11,451 bases of DNA from Clostridia bacterium (GCA_022790685.1 JAAVXQ010000081.1:1-11451); one strand, 5' to 3'; positions 1-7,223 are shown, counted from the stretch's first letter. Numbers and translations are program-made. The notes: generated from the sequence alone by a model not told the origin.

Positions 1-288
1 AGAATGGATGATGTAATCTTTGAAGAATTTAAAGGTACAGGAAATATGGAAGTAGTCTTAGATAGATCTTTATCAGAAAAACGAGTATTTCCTGCAATAG
101 ATATAAATAAGTCTGGTACAAGAAGAGAAGATTTATTATTATCTAAAAAAGAGTTAAATGCAATATATAATATAAGAAAATCATTAAATAATTTAAATAC
201 TATTGATATAACCGAAAAGCTTATAAGTCAATTAATGAAAACCAAAAATAATAATGAACTTATTGATATTATTTCAAAAAATAGTTAG
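1..288 (+). CDS. rho: Transcription termination factor Rho, C-terminal part (cut by window edge)
   Basis: Rho is the hexameric RNA-dependent ATPase/helicase that terminates transcription on unstructured RNA. The reading frame is open at base 1 (first codon AGA, Arg), so only about 95 C-terminal residues are present and the start lies outside the window. The visible sequence matches the end of the Rho ATPase domain: RMDDVIFEEFKGTGNMEVV, then VFPAIDINKSGTRREDLLL, which closely follow E. coli Rho (KMDEVIYEEFKGTGNMEL, VFPAIDYNRSGTRKEELL). The tail LISQLMKTKNNNELIDII corresponds to the last helices of the protein. A stop codon TAG at 286-288 is followed 10 bases later by a strong terminator, so nothing downstream seems to share its transcript. 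The ATP-binding and RNA-binding regions are not in view. The family assignment is secure. Confidence 0.96.
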   Translation, partial: RMDDVIFEEFKGTGNMEVVLDRSLSEKRVFPAIDINKSGTRREDLLLSKKELNAIYNIRKSLNNLNTIDITEKLISQLMKTKNNNELIDIISKNS

Positions 289-298
289 TATATAATAG

Positions 299-350
299 AT
301 ATGAAATTTTAGATATGTTTTCCTAAAATTTCATATTTATTTTTTATTTT
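299..350 (+). terminator. Rho-independent terminator of rho
   Basis: A perfect 14-bp inverted repeat (299-312 with 323-336, loop 313-322) is followed by a T-rich tract at 337-350. It starts 10 bases after the rho stop codon and insulates the downstream ftsH-like gene, which has its own promoter. Confidence 0.88.
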
Positions 351-379
351 AAAATAACAATTCAAATACTAAATTTTGA

Positions 380-408
380 TTGAAATTTACATAAAATCAT
401 GCTATAAT
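380..408 (+). promoter_or_regulatory. SigA-type promoter of the ftsH-like gene
   Basis: A -35 box TTGAAA (380-385), a 17-bp spacer and a perfect -10 TATAAT (403-408) with an extended TG at 400-401. Transcription would start near 415, giving a leader of about 62 bases before the ATG. It lies directly after the rho terminator, so the ftsH-like gene is an independent transcription unit. Confidence 0.8.
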
Positions 409-477
409 AGTAAAGATTGCACGTTGAAAACTAAATAGAGTGGAAATTAAAAATAAATTCTTTTGGAGGACATTGCC

Positions 478-2304
478 ATGCGGAAAAAAATCATGAAGTA
501 CGTTCTTGTAGCTATAGTTATAGTCGCCATTTTCTTTGTTGTATATAGGTACAGCATTCACAAAGAAAATGAGATTCCACCCATCAATTATTCTGAATTA
601 ATTACAGCTTTAGAAAATGATGAGGTGAAAAGCATTACAATTACAGAAAATTCTATCGAAGCTGAAGTTGTTCTAAACAATGGTTCTTACACATCCACAA
701 ATATTCTAAATGTAGATGAATTAAAGGATCTTGTAAAAAAACATGTTATGGAGGGAAATAAAGTCAATCTTCAAATACTTGAAGAAAAAGACATGCTACC
801 AACAGCTTTTGAGATATGCTTTTACATTTCAATTGCTGGATGTATAGCACTCGTTATTAGTTCTATTATAGAACATTTCTTTACAAAGCCTACCTCACAA
901 AGTGATGTAGCAGTATGCAATGAAGGAGGAGATAATAATAGTAGCAGCAATACAGAAAACTCCAACGATCTTATTGTTTTTGATAGTATAGCTGGTCTTG
1001 ATGAGGAAAAAACAGAGTTATTAGAAATAGTTGACTTCCTTAAAAGCCCTGAAAAATATCAAAAATTAGGTGCACGAATTCCTAAAGGTATTTTATTGGT
1101 TGGTCCACCTGGAACTGGTAAAACATTGCTTGCAAAAGCAGTGGCAGGCGAAGCAGATGTTCCATTTATTAACACAACAGGTTCTTCCTTTGTAGAGAAA
1201 TATGTTGGAGTTGGTGCTAAAAGAATCCGTGAACTCTTCGAAAAAGCCAGAAGAAATGCCCCTTGTATCATTTTTATAGATGAAATTGATGCTTTAGGTG
1301 GCAAAAGATCTGACTCAGATGAAGGAGGCGATGGGGAAAGGCATCAAACTCTTGAACAGTTTTTGTCAGAAATGGATGGTTTTTCCTCTGATTCATGTGA
1401 TATTATCGTCATTGGAGCAACCAACAGACAAAGCGCATTAGACCCTGCTTTTACAAGACCTGGTAGATTTGACAGAATAGTCCAAGTAAATTTACCAGAT
1501 TTGAAGGCTCGAGAAGCAATCTTAAGACTTCATGGCAAGAATAAACCTTTTATGGATGATGTTTCCTTTGAAAAGGTAGCTTATAATACTTCTGGTTTCT
1601 CTGGTGCAGGACTTGAAAATCTTCTTAATGAAGCAGCAATTCTTGCAGCAAGAAAAAACCATTCAGCAATTTCGGATGAAGATATAAGTGAAGCCATGAG
1701 AAAAGTTGTTATTGGGCTCCAAAAGGCAAATAAGGTAATTTCAGATCACGATAAGAATATTACCGCATATCATGAAGCTGGACATGCCATTTGTGGAAAA
1801 GTTCTAAAAACATGTTCTACTATTAAAGAAATCTGTATTATTCCAAGAGGAAGTGCAGGTGGTTATACATGGCATTCTGGTGAGCCAGACAAAAGCTACC
1901 ATAGCAAACAAGAAATGGAGGAGCGAATCATATCTTTGCTTGCAGGTCAAGCAGCAGAAAAAATTGTCTTTGGTGAAATTACCACAGGCGCATCAGATGA
2001 TCTTGAAAAGGCTACTGGAATTGCAACACAAATGGTGGCTTATTATGGAATGTGTGATGCCATCGGGCCAATCTCCATTGCAGGAAACAATAACATACTA
2101 CTTGATATTCTTGGAAATGAACTGTCTAGTGAAATGGGCAAAGAAATCCGAGAAATAATCAAAAGCGCTCAAAGTACTGCTGAAGAAAAGCTCAGAGCTT
2201 ACATTGATTTATTACATGAATTAGCCAAACTCTTAATTAAAAAGGAGACGGTGTATGGTTGTGAATTAGATGAATTATTTAGAAAGTATGAATTAGATAG
2301 CTAA
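478..2304 (+). CDS. ftsH: FtsH-family membrane AAA+ zinc metalloprotease, GC-atypical
   Basis: ATP-dependent processive protease of the cytoplasmic membrane that extracts and degrades misfolded or regulatory proteins. The protein has 608 residues, within the usual FtsH range. Visible in order: TM1 (about 7-23), a short extracytoplasmic domain, TM2 (about 110-135), a Ser/Asn-rich linker, and the AAA+ module. That module has Walker A GPPGTGKT (209-216), the pore segment FVEKYVGVG, Walker B IIFIDEID (D268/E269) and the second region of homology GATNRQSALDP...RPGRFDR (313-333). The M41 protease site HEAGH follows (H432, E433, H436), with the likely third zinc ligand D508 in TGASDDLEKAT. ATG 478 is chosen because GGAGGA (465-470) sits 7 bases upstream; the in-frame TTG at 463 overlaps that site. 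It stands alone between its promoter and terminator. G+C is about 36-40% in sampled stretches, against about 17% in a sampled line of the next gene, which suggests transfer. It may be an extra FtsH besides a housekeeping copy elsewhere (inference). Confidence 0.95.
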   Translation: MRKKIMKYVLVAIVIVAIFFVVYRYSIHKENEIPPINYSELITALENDEVKSITITENSIEAEVVLNNGSYTSTNILNVDELKDLVKKHVMEGNKVNLQILEEKDMLPTAFEICFYISIAGCIALVISSIIEHFFTKPTSQSDVAVCNEGGDNNSSSNTENSNDLIVFDSIAGLDEEKTELLEIVDFLKSPEKYQKLGARIPKGILLVGPPGTGKTLLAKAVAGEADVPFINTTGSSFVEKYVGVGAKRIRELFEKARRNAPCIIFIDEIDALGGKRSDSDEGGDGERHQTLEQFLSEMDGFSSDSCDIIVIGATNRQSALDPAFTRPGRFDRIVQVNLPDLKAREAILRLHGKNKPFMDDVSFEKVAYNTSGFSGAGLENLLNEAAILAARKNHSAISDEDISEAMRKVVIGLQKANKVISDHDKNITAYHEAGHAICGKVLKTCSTIKEICIIPRGSAGGYTWHSGEPDKSYHSKQEMEERIISLLAGQAAEKIVFGEITTGASDDLEKATGIATQMVAYYGMCDAIGPISIAGNNNILLDILGNELSSEMGKEIREIIKSAQSTAEEKLRAYIDLLHELAKLLIKKETVYGCELDELFRKYELDS

Positions 2305-2330
2305 TATCTAATTTGCCACTCTGTATTTTA

Positions 2331-2375
2331 GGGAAGAGACCACTTAAGTTATAATGACTTATTGGTCTCTTTTCC
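2331..2375 (+). terminator. Terminator of the ftsH-like gene
   Basis: A stem of about 9 perfect pairs (2334-2342 with 2363-2371), extended by wobble pairs to 2331/2374 and by an inner four-pair stem, ends in the tract CTCTTTTCC. It begins 26 bases after the stop at 2304 and lies before the promoter of the HAD gene. Confidence 0.78.
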
Positions 2376-2390
2376 TATATAATCTGCGTG

Positions 2391-2419
2391 TTGAAAATCT
2401 ATATATTATATGCTATTAT
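2391..2419 (+). promoter_or_regulatory. Promoter of the HAD phosphatase gene
   Basis: -35 TTGAAA (2391-2396), 17-bp spacer, -10 TATTAT (2414-2419) with extended TG at 2411-2412. The layout (TTGAAA, then TGC before the -10) is the same as at the ftsH-like gene. A slightly shifted TATAAT at 2417-2422 is an alternative -10 but leaves a 20-bp spacer. Confidence 0.65.
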
Positions 2420-2451
2420 AATGTAAAAAAAGTTCTAGGAGAAATATAATA

Positions 2452-3066
2452 ATGATAGAAAATATAATTTTTGACTTAGGAAATGTAGTTTTTAAATTAA
2501 AGTTTGAAAAAGTAATAAAGGAATTTACACAAAATGAAGAAGAAATAAAGTTATTAGAATCTGTAATTTTTTCTTCTGAAGAATGGTTAAAATTAGATGA
2601 GGGAGCAATCACTAAGCAGGAAGGTATAGACATTATGATTTCAAAATTACCCATTAATTTACATGAAGTTTGCAGAAAAATTATGAATTCTTGGACAGAT
2701 TTAGGGTTAGAATTAAATAATAGCATGCTTAATTTCATAAAAAAGGTGAGAGAAAAGGGGTATAGGACATATATACTATCTAATGCACCTTTAGAAATAC
2801 CAATTTTTTTGGAAAAATTAGATTTATTACAATATTTTGATGGAAAAATCATATCTGCAGAAGAAAAATTAGTAAAACCAAATTTAGAAATTTATAAGTT
2901 ATTATTAAAAAAATTTAATTTAAATCCAAAAAAATGTTTGTTTATAGACGATAAATTAGAAAATATTGAGTCAGCTATTAACTGTAATATTAATGGATAT
3001 GTTTTTGATTATAATAGATTTAATCAATTCTTAAATGATATAAAAAAGTACAATATAATTATATAA
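2452..3066 (+). CDS. HAD-superfamily hydrolase, YihX-like sugar/nucleotide phosphatase
   Basis: Probably a cytoplasmic Mg-dependent phosphatase acting on a small phosphorylated metabolite; the substrate cannot be read from sequence. The 204 residues match the length and motif order of HAD subfamily IA proteins such as E. coli YihX. Motif I is FDLGNVV (nucleophile D8), with Gly where many HAD phosphatases have the second Asp, as in YihX. A helical cap lies at about 15-90. Motif II is ILSNAP (S110, N111), motif III is the Lys of LVKPN (K142), and motif IV is LFIDDKLEN (D166, D167). The ATG at 2452 has AGGAGA at 2437-2442, 9 bases upstream. The gene is monocistronic, with its own promoter and a weak terminator, and is very AT-rich like the bulk genome. 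It shows no obvious functional link to its neighbours. The family is certain; YihX-like specificity is only suggested. Confidence 0.88.
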   Translation: MIENIIFDLGNVVFKLKFEKVIKEFTQNEEEIKLLESVIFSSEEWLKLDEGAITKQEGIDIMISKLPINLHEVCRKIMNSWTDLGLELNNSMLNFIKKVREKGYRTYILSNAPLEIPIFLEKLDLLQYFDGKIISAEEKLVKPNLEIYKLLLKKFNLNPKKCLFIDDKLENIESAINCNINGYVFDYNRFNQFLNDIKKYNIII

Positions 3067-3073
3067 TAAAGAG

Positions 3074-3106
3074 TAGGGGTAAATGTAAATTTAGAACCCT
3101 ATTTTG
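3074..3106 (+). terminator. Weak terminator after the HAD gene
   Basis: TAGGG (3074-3078) pairs with CCCTA (3097-3101), with an inner five-pair stem TAAAT/ATTTA (3080-3084 with 3089-3093), followed by TTTTGCT. It starts 8 bases after the stop codon. The stem is interrupted, so its strength is uncertain. Confidence 0.5.
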
Positions 3107-3118
3107 CTATATATAACA

Positions 3119-3144
3119 TTGCACAAAATAAAAGTTTTGTGCAA
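3119..3144. other. Perfect 10-bp inverted repeat without T-run
   Basis: TTGCACAAAA (3119-3128) is the exact reverse complement of TTTTGTGCAA (3135-3144), with loop TAAAAG. No T-rich tract follows on either strand, so it does not look like an intrinsic terminator. It could be an RNA-stabilising hairpin on the 3' end of the HAD transcript or a protein-binding palindrome. Confidence 0.5.
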
Positions 3145-3459
3145 AAAGGAATAGGACTAATATATAAAACGCCAAAATACCTGCACTCTTACATATATCT
3201 AGTATTTAGCTGTCTTACAACTACTAATATTCACTTATATCTCTTTAATTCTTTTGTATTTATATTATTACATATAATCTTTTGTATTACTTATATATCA
3301 ATATTCTTATGACCTTTTAAAATCAATTTATATCTATTTTAATTATTTATCTATATAATTTGTCTATTATAAATTTTTTTATCCTTATTTTAAATTTTAG
3401 ACTTATTATTTTTCAAAAATCACTAAAATCCAAGGGGCTCTAAAATAACCTGTATTTTT

Positions 3460-3632
3460 AGACAACAAACTATAAGGCTAATTTTTTAAAATGGCTTAAA
3501 ATCGATTCTCGTGCGTCGTTATTTTAGCAATTTTCAGACGTTTCTCTAATATGATAAATTTACTATATAGATATGAAATTTTTATAGTAAAATTGCTAAA
3601 ATCAATAATGTACCAGAATAAATGATTATTTA
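3460..3632. repeat. Tandem repeat unit 1 (173 bp)
   Basis: The unit starts with AGACAACAA (3460-3468); exactly 28 bases later comes a 31-base core (3488-3518) containing GGCTTAAAATCGATTCTCG. Downstream, ATTTTAGCAATTTT (3521-3534) is the perfect reverse complement of 3589-3602. The start of that arm, ATTTTAGC, can also pair locally with GCTTAAAAT (3494-3502), so two alternative foldings exist. A further inner stem TTACTATA/TATAGTAA (3560-3567 with 3583-3590) lies within. I do not recognise a known RNA or mobile element family. Confidence 0.7.
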
Positions 3633-3805
3633 AGACAACAAGTTATATTACTTTAAAATAAAAATGGCTTAAAATCGATTCTCGCGCGTTGATGTTTTTA
3701 ACATTTTTATGATTAAATGCTTATAATAGTTATATAAAATTATAATTGCAAAACAATAAATTTTAAAATGTCATAAATTAAACAATTTGCCACTTATAAA
3801 TCATA
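3633..3805. repeat. Tandem repeat unit 2 (about 173-180 bp)
   Basis: It begins with the same AGACAACAA (3633-3641) and has its 31-base core at 3661-3691, again exactly 28 bases in. The core matches unit 1 at 29 of 31 positions and both differences are transitions (T to C at 3685, C to T at 3690). At the position of the unit 1 stem arm, ACATTTT (3701-3707) can pair with AAAATGT (3765-3771), so a stem may be kept despite sequence change. The end near 3790-3810 resembles the end of unit 1 (CCA then ATAAAT, AT and TTTA blocks). The right boundary is approximate. Confidence 0.65.
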
Positions 3806-3815
3806 TTTTAGGTTT

Positions 3816-3870
3816 AGATAATATTTACCAATATAAATATTAAATGCATTAAAATTGATTCTGATAGCTA
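3816..3870. repeat. Degenerate third repeat unit
   Basis: AGATAATA at 3816 resembles AGACAACA, and 3842-3862 matches the first part of the core of units 1 and 2 at 18 of 21 positions, but the CG-rich end of the core is lost. Spacing from the unit 2 core is about 180 bases, in register with the array. Confidence 0.45.
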
Positions 3871-4219
3871 TAAATTATAATTTTATTTTAAAAACATAAT
3901 CAAATTTGCATATTTTTATTTTAAAATAATAAATGCACAAATGTTCGGTTTATAAAAATCAAAAATCCAACAAATTTACAAAGTCCTAAAAATGTTAATT
4001 TTAAAATAAATTTTATTAAATTTATGATATTTTATATTTTATAATTTATAATTTTATTTTTTACTTATATAATTTTGTAATAGTTTTGCTAGATAAAAAT
4101 TATTTATTATTTTTTCATTTTATAGCTTTAACCTTAAAATTCCATCTTCTTCCCCCCACTCCGCATATTTTACAAGAATTATAAATTTCTTAATGACAAT
4201 TTTTACTATGGTAAACTTA

Positions 4220-4248
4220 TTAACTTGTATTATGTAAAGTGATATAAT
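4220..4248 (+). promoter_or_regulatory. Promoter of the 72-residue membrane protein gene
   Basis: A perfect -10 TATAAT (4243-4248) with extended TG at 4240-4241, and a poor -35 TTAACT (4220-4225) at 17 bp. Transcription would start near 4255, leaving a leader of about 60 bases with a small hairpin (4283-4300). Confidence 0.55.
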
Positions 4249-4282
4249 AATATTGATACAAAATGTTATTAATTGTGGCATT

Positions 4283-4300
4283 AGTGTTGCCTAAAACACT
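4283..4300 (+). promoter_or_regulatory. Hairpin immediately before a ribosome binding site
   Basis: AGTGTT (4283-4288) pairs with AACACT (4295-4300), loop GCCTAA. It ends 3 bases before AAAGGAG (4304-4310). It could tune access of ribosomes to the small membrane-protein gene; the stem is short, so this is tentative. Confidence 0.35.
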
Positions 4301-4314
4301 CAGAAAGGAGCTGT

Positions 4315-4533
4315 ATGACATTTTCAGTAATTGTAGGAGTGGCATTTATAGTATTTGTAGTCTTGGCGTTCATTCACGTGGTTATATCAATGGGTATTGC
4401 ATTGTATAATATAATCGTCAAGGGCGAACCACTCGAAACCTTCTACGAGAAATGTGCTTTCTTAGTAGGTGCAATCATCATTGTAATAGGTATTGGGTTA
4501 ATCGGACGGATTATATATGAACTTTTTTTGTAA
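4315..4533 (+). CDS. Small two-helix membrane protein of unknown function
   Basis: I do not recognise this 72-residue protein. It has two clear hydrophobic segments: about residues 4-31 (an Ile/Val/Phe-rich helix running into MGIALYNIIV) and about 48-71 (FLVGAIIIVIGIGLIGRIIYELF), joined by a short charged loop KGEPLETFYEKC. It is therefore probably a hairpin-type inner-membrane protein. AAAGGAG (4304-4310) lies only 4 bases from the ATG; no better start exists. It has its own promoter and terminator and stands alone. By eye its G+C (about 38% in the sampled part) and use of codons such as GGC, CTC and CGG differ from the AT-rich flanks and resemble the ftsH-like gene, which suggests acquired DNA. 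The good ribosome site and signals on both sides support a real gene. Confidence 0.72.
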   Translation: MTFSVIVGVAFIVFVVLAFIHVVISMGIALYNIIVKGEPLETFYEKCAFLVGAIIIVIGIGLIGRIIYELFL

Positions 4534-4616
4534 AATAACCTAATTCCTCAAATGATATCTACATTGCTTAAAATTCATATTTTCAAGTCTCCACAACATC
4601 TATGTTTTCAAAAAAT

Positions 4617-4655
4617 AAAGAGTAAACTTGTTTAAAGTCTGCTCTTTTGTCTTTT
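4617..4655. terminator. Bidirectional terminator between convergent genes
   Basis: An 11-pair stem (4617-4627 with 4637-4647, one mismatch and one G-U) is followed on the + strand by TTTTGTCTTTTTATTTTG. On the minus strand it is followed by CTTTATTTTTTG. It can serve both the small membrane-protein gene (+) and the acyltransferase cluster (-), whose last stop is about 100 bases away. Confidence 0.75.
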
Positions 4656-4744
4656 TATTTTGTTTTATTCTTTTGCTCTAAAAATTTTCTTAAGTTTTTT
4701 TACTGAACAATTGATGGTTCCAAATTTTATTGCTATTAACTATA

Positions 4745-5827
4745 TTACTTCAATATATCTTGATTTAATATAACTGTACTGTATAAAAATAGTACATCTT
4801 GGTGTTTAAATTCAATATACTTTTCTAGTATTTTACTTGATACATATCTTAAGTCTATTAGAGTTATTCTTTTATAATTTTCCGCTAATAAAGGTGCTAT
4901 ACTACTTCCAAACGAATCTCTAAATATCAATAGTTCCCTATCTGTTGTAGCATTAGTATTTTCAATTTCTATTATTGAAGTTGCTCCTGATAAAAAAATA
5001 TCATACTTATCTTTTGTTTCTTTTTTGTCATAAATTTTACCTTCTTTTTTAGTTTCATAATTATATGTAATACAATTATTTATCGTATCATTAGATAAAA
5101 TATACATTTTATCTGGGCTTATATTTGCGTATATTTGCCCATAATACGTTCCATAAAAATCTCCTACTTGAATTTTTTCATAATTTTTTTCTATATTTGA
5201 TAAGTTCATACCAGATATTATTGTATTTGAGGTCTTAATTAAGTTTTCTTGTTTCCAATGAAGATCTGTTTTATAATAGTCTTCTAATTCTAAACTATTC
5301 CAAATATCAATATATTTTAAATTTGATAATTTTTCATTCATAATTTGTTTTAGTAAATTATAATCAAGTTTCAAGTGGTCATCATTTTTCAAATAATAGT
5401 TTTTGTCTGGAATAATTGCATAATATACATTCATATCCTTTAAATATGTATCATATATTTCTTTAATTTTGTTTGCATTTTTTTGAACATTTTGGTCAGC
5501 TACGGGATATTCCATTTTATAAATTGCGCCCTTTTGTTCAAAATAGTTATTGTTATCTTTTTGCCTGTAAATATTAGTACTATAAAAAGCTTTTATGTAT
5601 CTAAAAAAATCTCTTCCAACAAATTGGTCTACCGCATAATTTTTAAAATTACCAGTTACTTCTCCATTAAATAATTTAGATATAGATACTTCTGGAAATT
5701 GGGTTAAAGATCTTCTTTCTGTAATAGATATTTCTTTATCTTCAGCAACTATATTTATCAATAATATAAAAATTAATGATAGAACGAATCCAACTGTAAC
5801 AATTATATTTTTTGTTTTATTTTTCAA
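4745..5827 (-). CDS. DHHW-family / AlgJ-like SGNH-type protein, partner of the MBOAT acyltransferase
   Basis: Probably an extracytoplasmic, membrane-anchored protein that completes O-acetylation of a surface polysaccharide with the MBOAT protein encoded just upstream. The 360 residues comprise an N-terminal signal anchor (about 8-28), the ERRSLTQFP segment (37-45) typical of DHHW/AlgJ-like proteins, and a globular SGNH-like domain. Its motif KTDLHW (D188, H190, W191) and the FRDSFGSS motif (D304, S305) would supply the Ser-His-Asp catalytic residues. The start is TTG at 5827: AGGAGG lies 6 bases upstream and no ATG is available nearby. The MBOAT stop codon TAG is immediately followed by GGAGG, so stop and ribosome site merge and only 10 bases separate the two genes, implying translational coupling. 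Domain family is well supported; the acetylated polymer is unknown. Confidence 0.87.
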   Translation of the reverse strand: MKNKTKNIIVTVGFVLSLIFILLINIVAEDKEISITERRSLTQFPEVSISKLFNGEVTGNFKNYAVDQFVGRDFFRYIKAFYSTNIYRQKDNNNYFEQKGAIYKMEYPVADQNVQKNANKIKEIYDTYLKDMNVYYAIIPDKNYYLKNDDHLKLDYNLLKQIMNEKLSNLKYIDIWNSLELEDYYKTDLHWKQENLIKTSNTIISGMNLSNIEKNYEKIQVGDFYGTYYGQIYANISPDKMYILSNDTINNCITYNYETKKEGKIYDKKETKDKYDIFLSGATSIIEIENTNATTDRELLIFRDSFGSSIAPLLAENYKRITLIDLRYVSSKILEKYIEFKHQDVLFLYSTVILNQDILK

Positions 5828-5837
5828 TTTCTACCTC

Positions 5838-7223
5838 CTAAAATCTAAAATATAGAAATGGATTAAATGAACCATCTACAATATAACTACTGCAAAGTAA
5901 TAATACTAAAAATAGAAATATAGGTTCTAATATATTTATAATCTTATTAAATTTAACATTATTTACAATTTTTATAAATATTGGTGTTGAGCCAATTATT
6001 GAAACTAATATAACAGCAAGATAATTTTTAAAATAGTATATACTTTCTTTTGAGATTATTGGAATATTTCCTATTCCAACTAATCCCCCTATATTCTCTA
6101 TAATTTGTTCAGTGTTTTCCCCACTAAATATAATAAAACTAATCATTACTGTAAACAAAACATAGATTCTTGCTAGAAATTTAGGCATCTTTTTCAAAAA
6201 GTTACTTAAGAACATTTTTTCTATAGCTAATAATATTCCAAAAAATAGTCCCCAAAGTATAAAATTCCATGCAGCTCCATGCCATAAACCAGTTAATAAC
6301 CATACAATAAAGATATTTCTTAACCATTTTATTTTGCTGGTTCTATTTCCACCAAGAGGAATATATATATAATCTCTAAACCATGAACTAAGAGATATAT
6401 GCCATCTTCTCCAAAAGTCTGTTATACTTAAAGATACATACGGATAATTGAAATTTTCTAAGAAATCAAACCCAAACATTTTTCCAAGACCTATTGCCAT
6501 ATCTGAATATCCAGAAAAATCAAAGTAAATTTGAAGCATTATTGATATTCCATATAACCAATAGTATAGAACACTTAGTTCATTACTTTGTAAAAATGTT
6601 CTAACTAGTTCTCCTAAAACATTTGCAATTAGTACTTTTTTTCCAAGTCCAATTATAAATCTTCTAACACCTAGTGCAAACTTTTCAAATGTATGTGTCC
6701 TATTTTCAATTTGTTCTTCTATACTTGAATATCTTATAATAGGTCCTGCTATTAATTGAGGAAATAGTGAAATATACATCGCAAGTTTAAAAATATTTTT
6801 TTGAACTTTAGCTTGTCCCTTATAAACATCTGCAAGATAACTAATCATTTGAAATGTATAAAAAGATATACCTATTGGTAATGCAACATGAATAAAGTCT
6901 ATTTTATTTGTAAGCCATAAATTAATATTTTCTATTATAAAATTAATATATTTAAAATAAACTAACAATCCTATACTTATTGCAATTGAAATCTTTAAAA
7001 GCAACTTAGAATATTTTTTATATTTATTAATTAAAATTCCAAAAATATATGTAGAAATAATTGAAAAAGCCATTAATAATATATATTTTGGCTCTCCATA
7101 AAAATAAAACATTAGTGATGCTATTAATAATACAATATTTTTACATTTTTTAGGTACTAAATAATATATTAATAGTACAATTGGTAAAAAATAAAATAAA
7201 AAAGTTATGCTTGAAAATACCAT
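5838..7223 (-). CDS. MBOAT-family membrane O-acyltransferase (AlgI-like)
   Basis: Polytopic membrane enzyme that moves acyl (usually acetyl) groups across the membrane for transfer to a surface polysaccharide. At 461 residues it has the usual AlgI length and about ten hydrophobic segments. The AlgI signature is clear: an N-terminal VFSSITFLFYFLP start, LPIGISFYTFQ (about 115-125), FPQLIAGPI (about 154-162), YFDFSGYSDMAIGLG, and TDFWRRWHISLS (W271, H275) leading to RDYIYIPLGG. The conserved TGLWHGAAWNF carries the presumed catalytic His315. The ATG at 7223 has AAGGAG about 5 bases upstream. It precedes and is coupled to the DHHW-family gene, and follows a DUF4358-like gene across a terminator hairpin. 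No separate promoter is evident, so expression may depend on read-through. DltB is a related alternative, but no dltA, dltC or dltD genes are present. Confidence 0.93.
   Translation of the reverse strand: MVFSSITFLFYFLPIVLLIYYLVPKKCKNIVLLIASLMFYFYGEPKYILLMAFSIISTYIFGILINKYKKYSKLLLKISIAISIGLLVYFKYINFIIENINLWLTNKIDFIHVALPIGISFYTFQMISYLADVYKGQAKVQKNIFKLAMYISLFPQLIAGPIIRYSSIEEQIENRTHTFEKFALGVRRFIIGLGKKVLIANVLGELVRTFLQSNELSVLYYWLYGISIMLQIYFDFSGYSDMAIGLGKMFGFDFLENFNYPYVSLSITDFWRRWHISLSSWFRDYIYIPLGGNRTSKIKWLRNIFIVWLLTGLWHGAAWNFILWGLFFGILLAIEKMFLSNFLKKMPKFLARIYVLFTVMISFIIFSGENTEQIIENIGGLVGIGNIPIISKESIYYFKNYLAVILVSIIGSTPIFIKIVNNVKFNKIINILEPIFLFLVLLLCSSYIVDGSFNPFLYFRF

Larger units (their letters stand above)
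3067..4219. other. Long gene-free AT-rich stretch with tandem repeats and hairpins
   Basis: I see no credible coding region on either strand over this 1.15 kb. It contains the weak terminator of the HAD gene, a perfect 10-bp hairpin at 3119-3144, a pyrimidine-rich AT stretch at about 3180-3410 without recognisable structure, and a tandem repeat array at about 3440-3870. Beyond it lies a further AT-rich tract to about 4130. The motif TATAATTTTATTTT near 3876 recurs near 4047, about 171 bases on, which may be a decayed fourth period. The CpG-containing cores of the repeats stand out from the surrounding AT sequence. Confidence 0.6.

Noticed and set aside
419..432. Apparent repeat GCACGTTGAAAACT resembling GCGTGTTGAAAATCT at 2387-2400
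   Set aside because: The second copy contains the -35 box of the HAD promoter whereas the first lies after the start site of the ftsH promoter; the short match is explained by common TTGAAA sequence.
463..477. Upstream TTG start for the ftsH-like gene, adding five residues
   Set aside because: The TTG overlaps the GGAGGA ribosome site that is ideally placed for the ATG at 478.
441..497. A possible leader peptide in the ftsH 5' region (GTG start, 18 codons, overlapping the gene start)
   Set aside because: It has no ribosome binding site and no recognisable regulatory sequence; chance frame.
1059..1304. Minus-strand open frame inside ftsH
   Set aside because: It is antisense to the conserved Walker A to Walker B region and has no homology or ribosome site of its own.
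2406..2852. Minus-strand open frame of 148 codons over the HAD gene
   Set aside because: The + strand carries all four HAD motifs; the minus frame is a low-complexity shadow and runs over the HAD promoter.
3440..3870. CRISPR array
   Set aside because: Period of about 175 bp, diverged units, only two good copies and no cas genes are unlike CRISPR.
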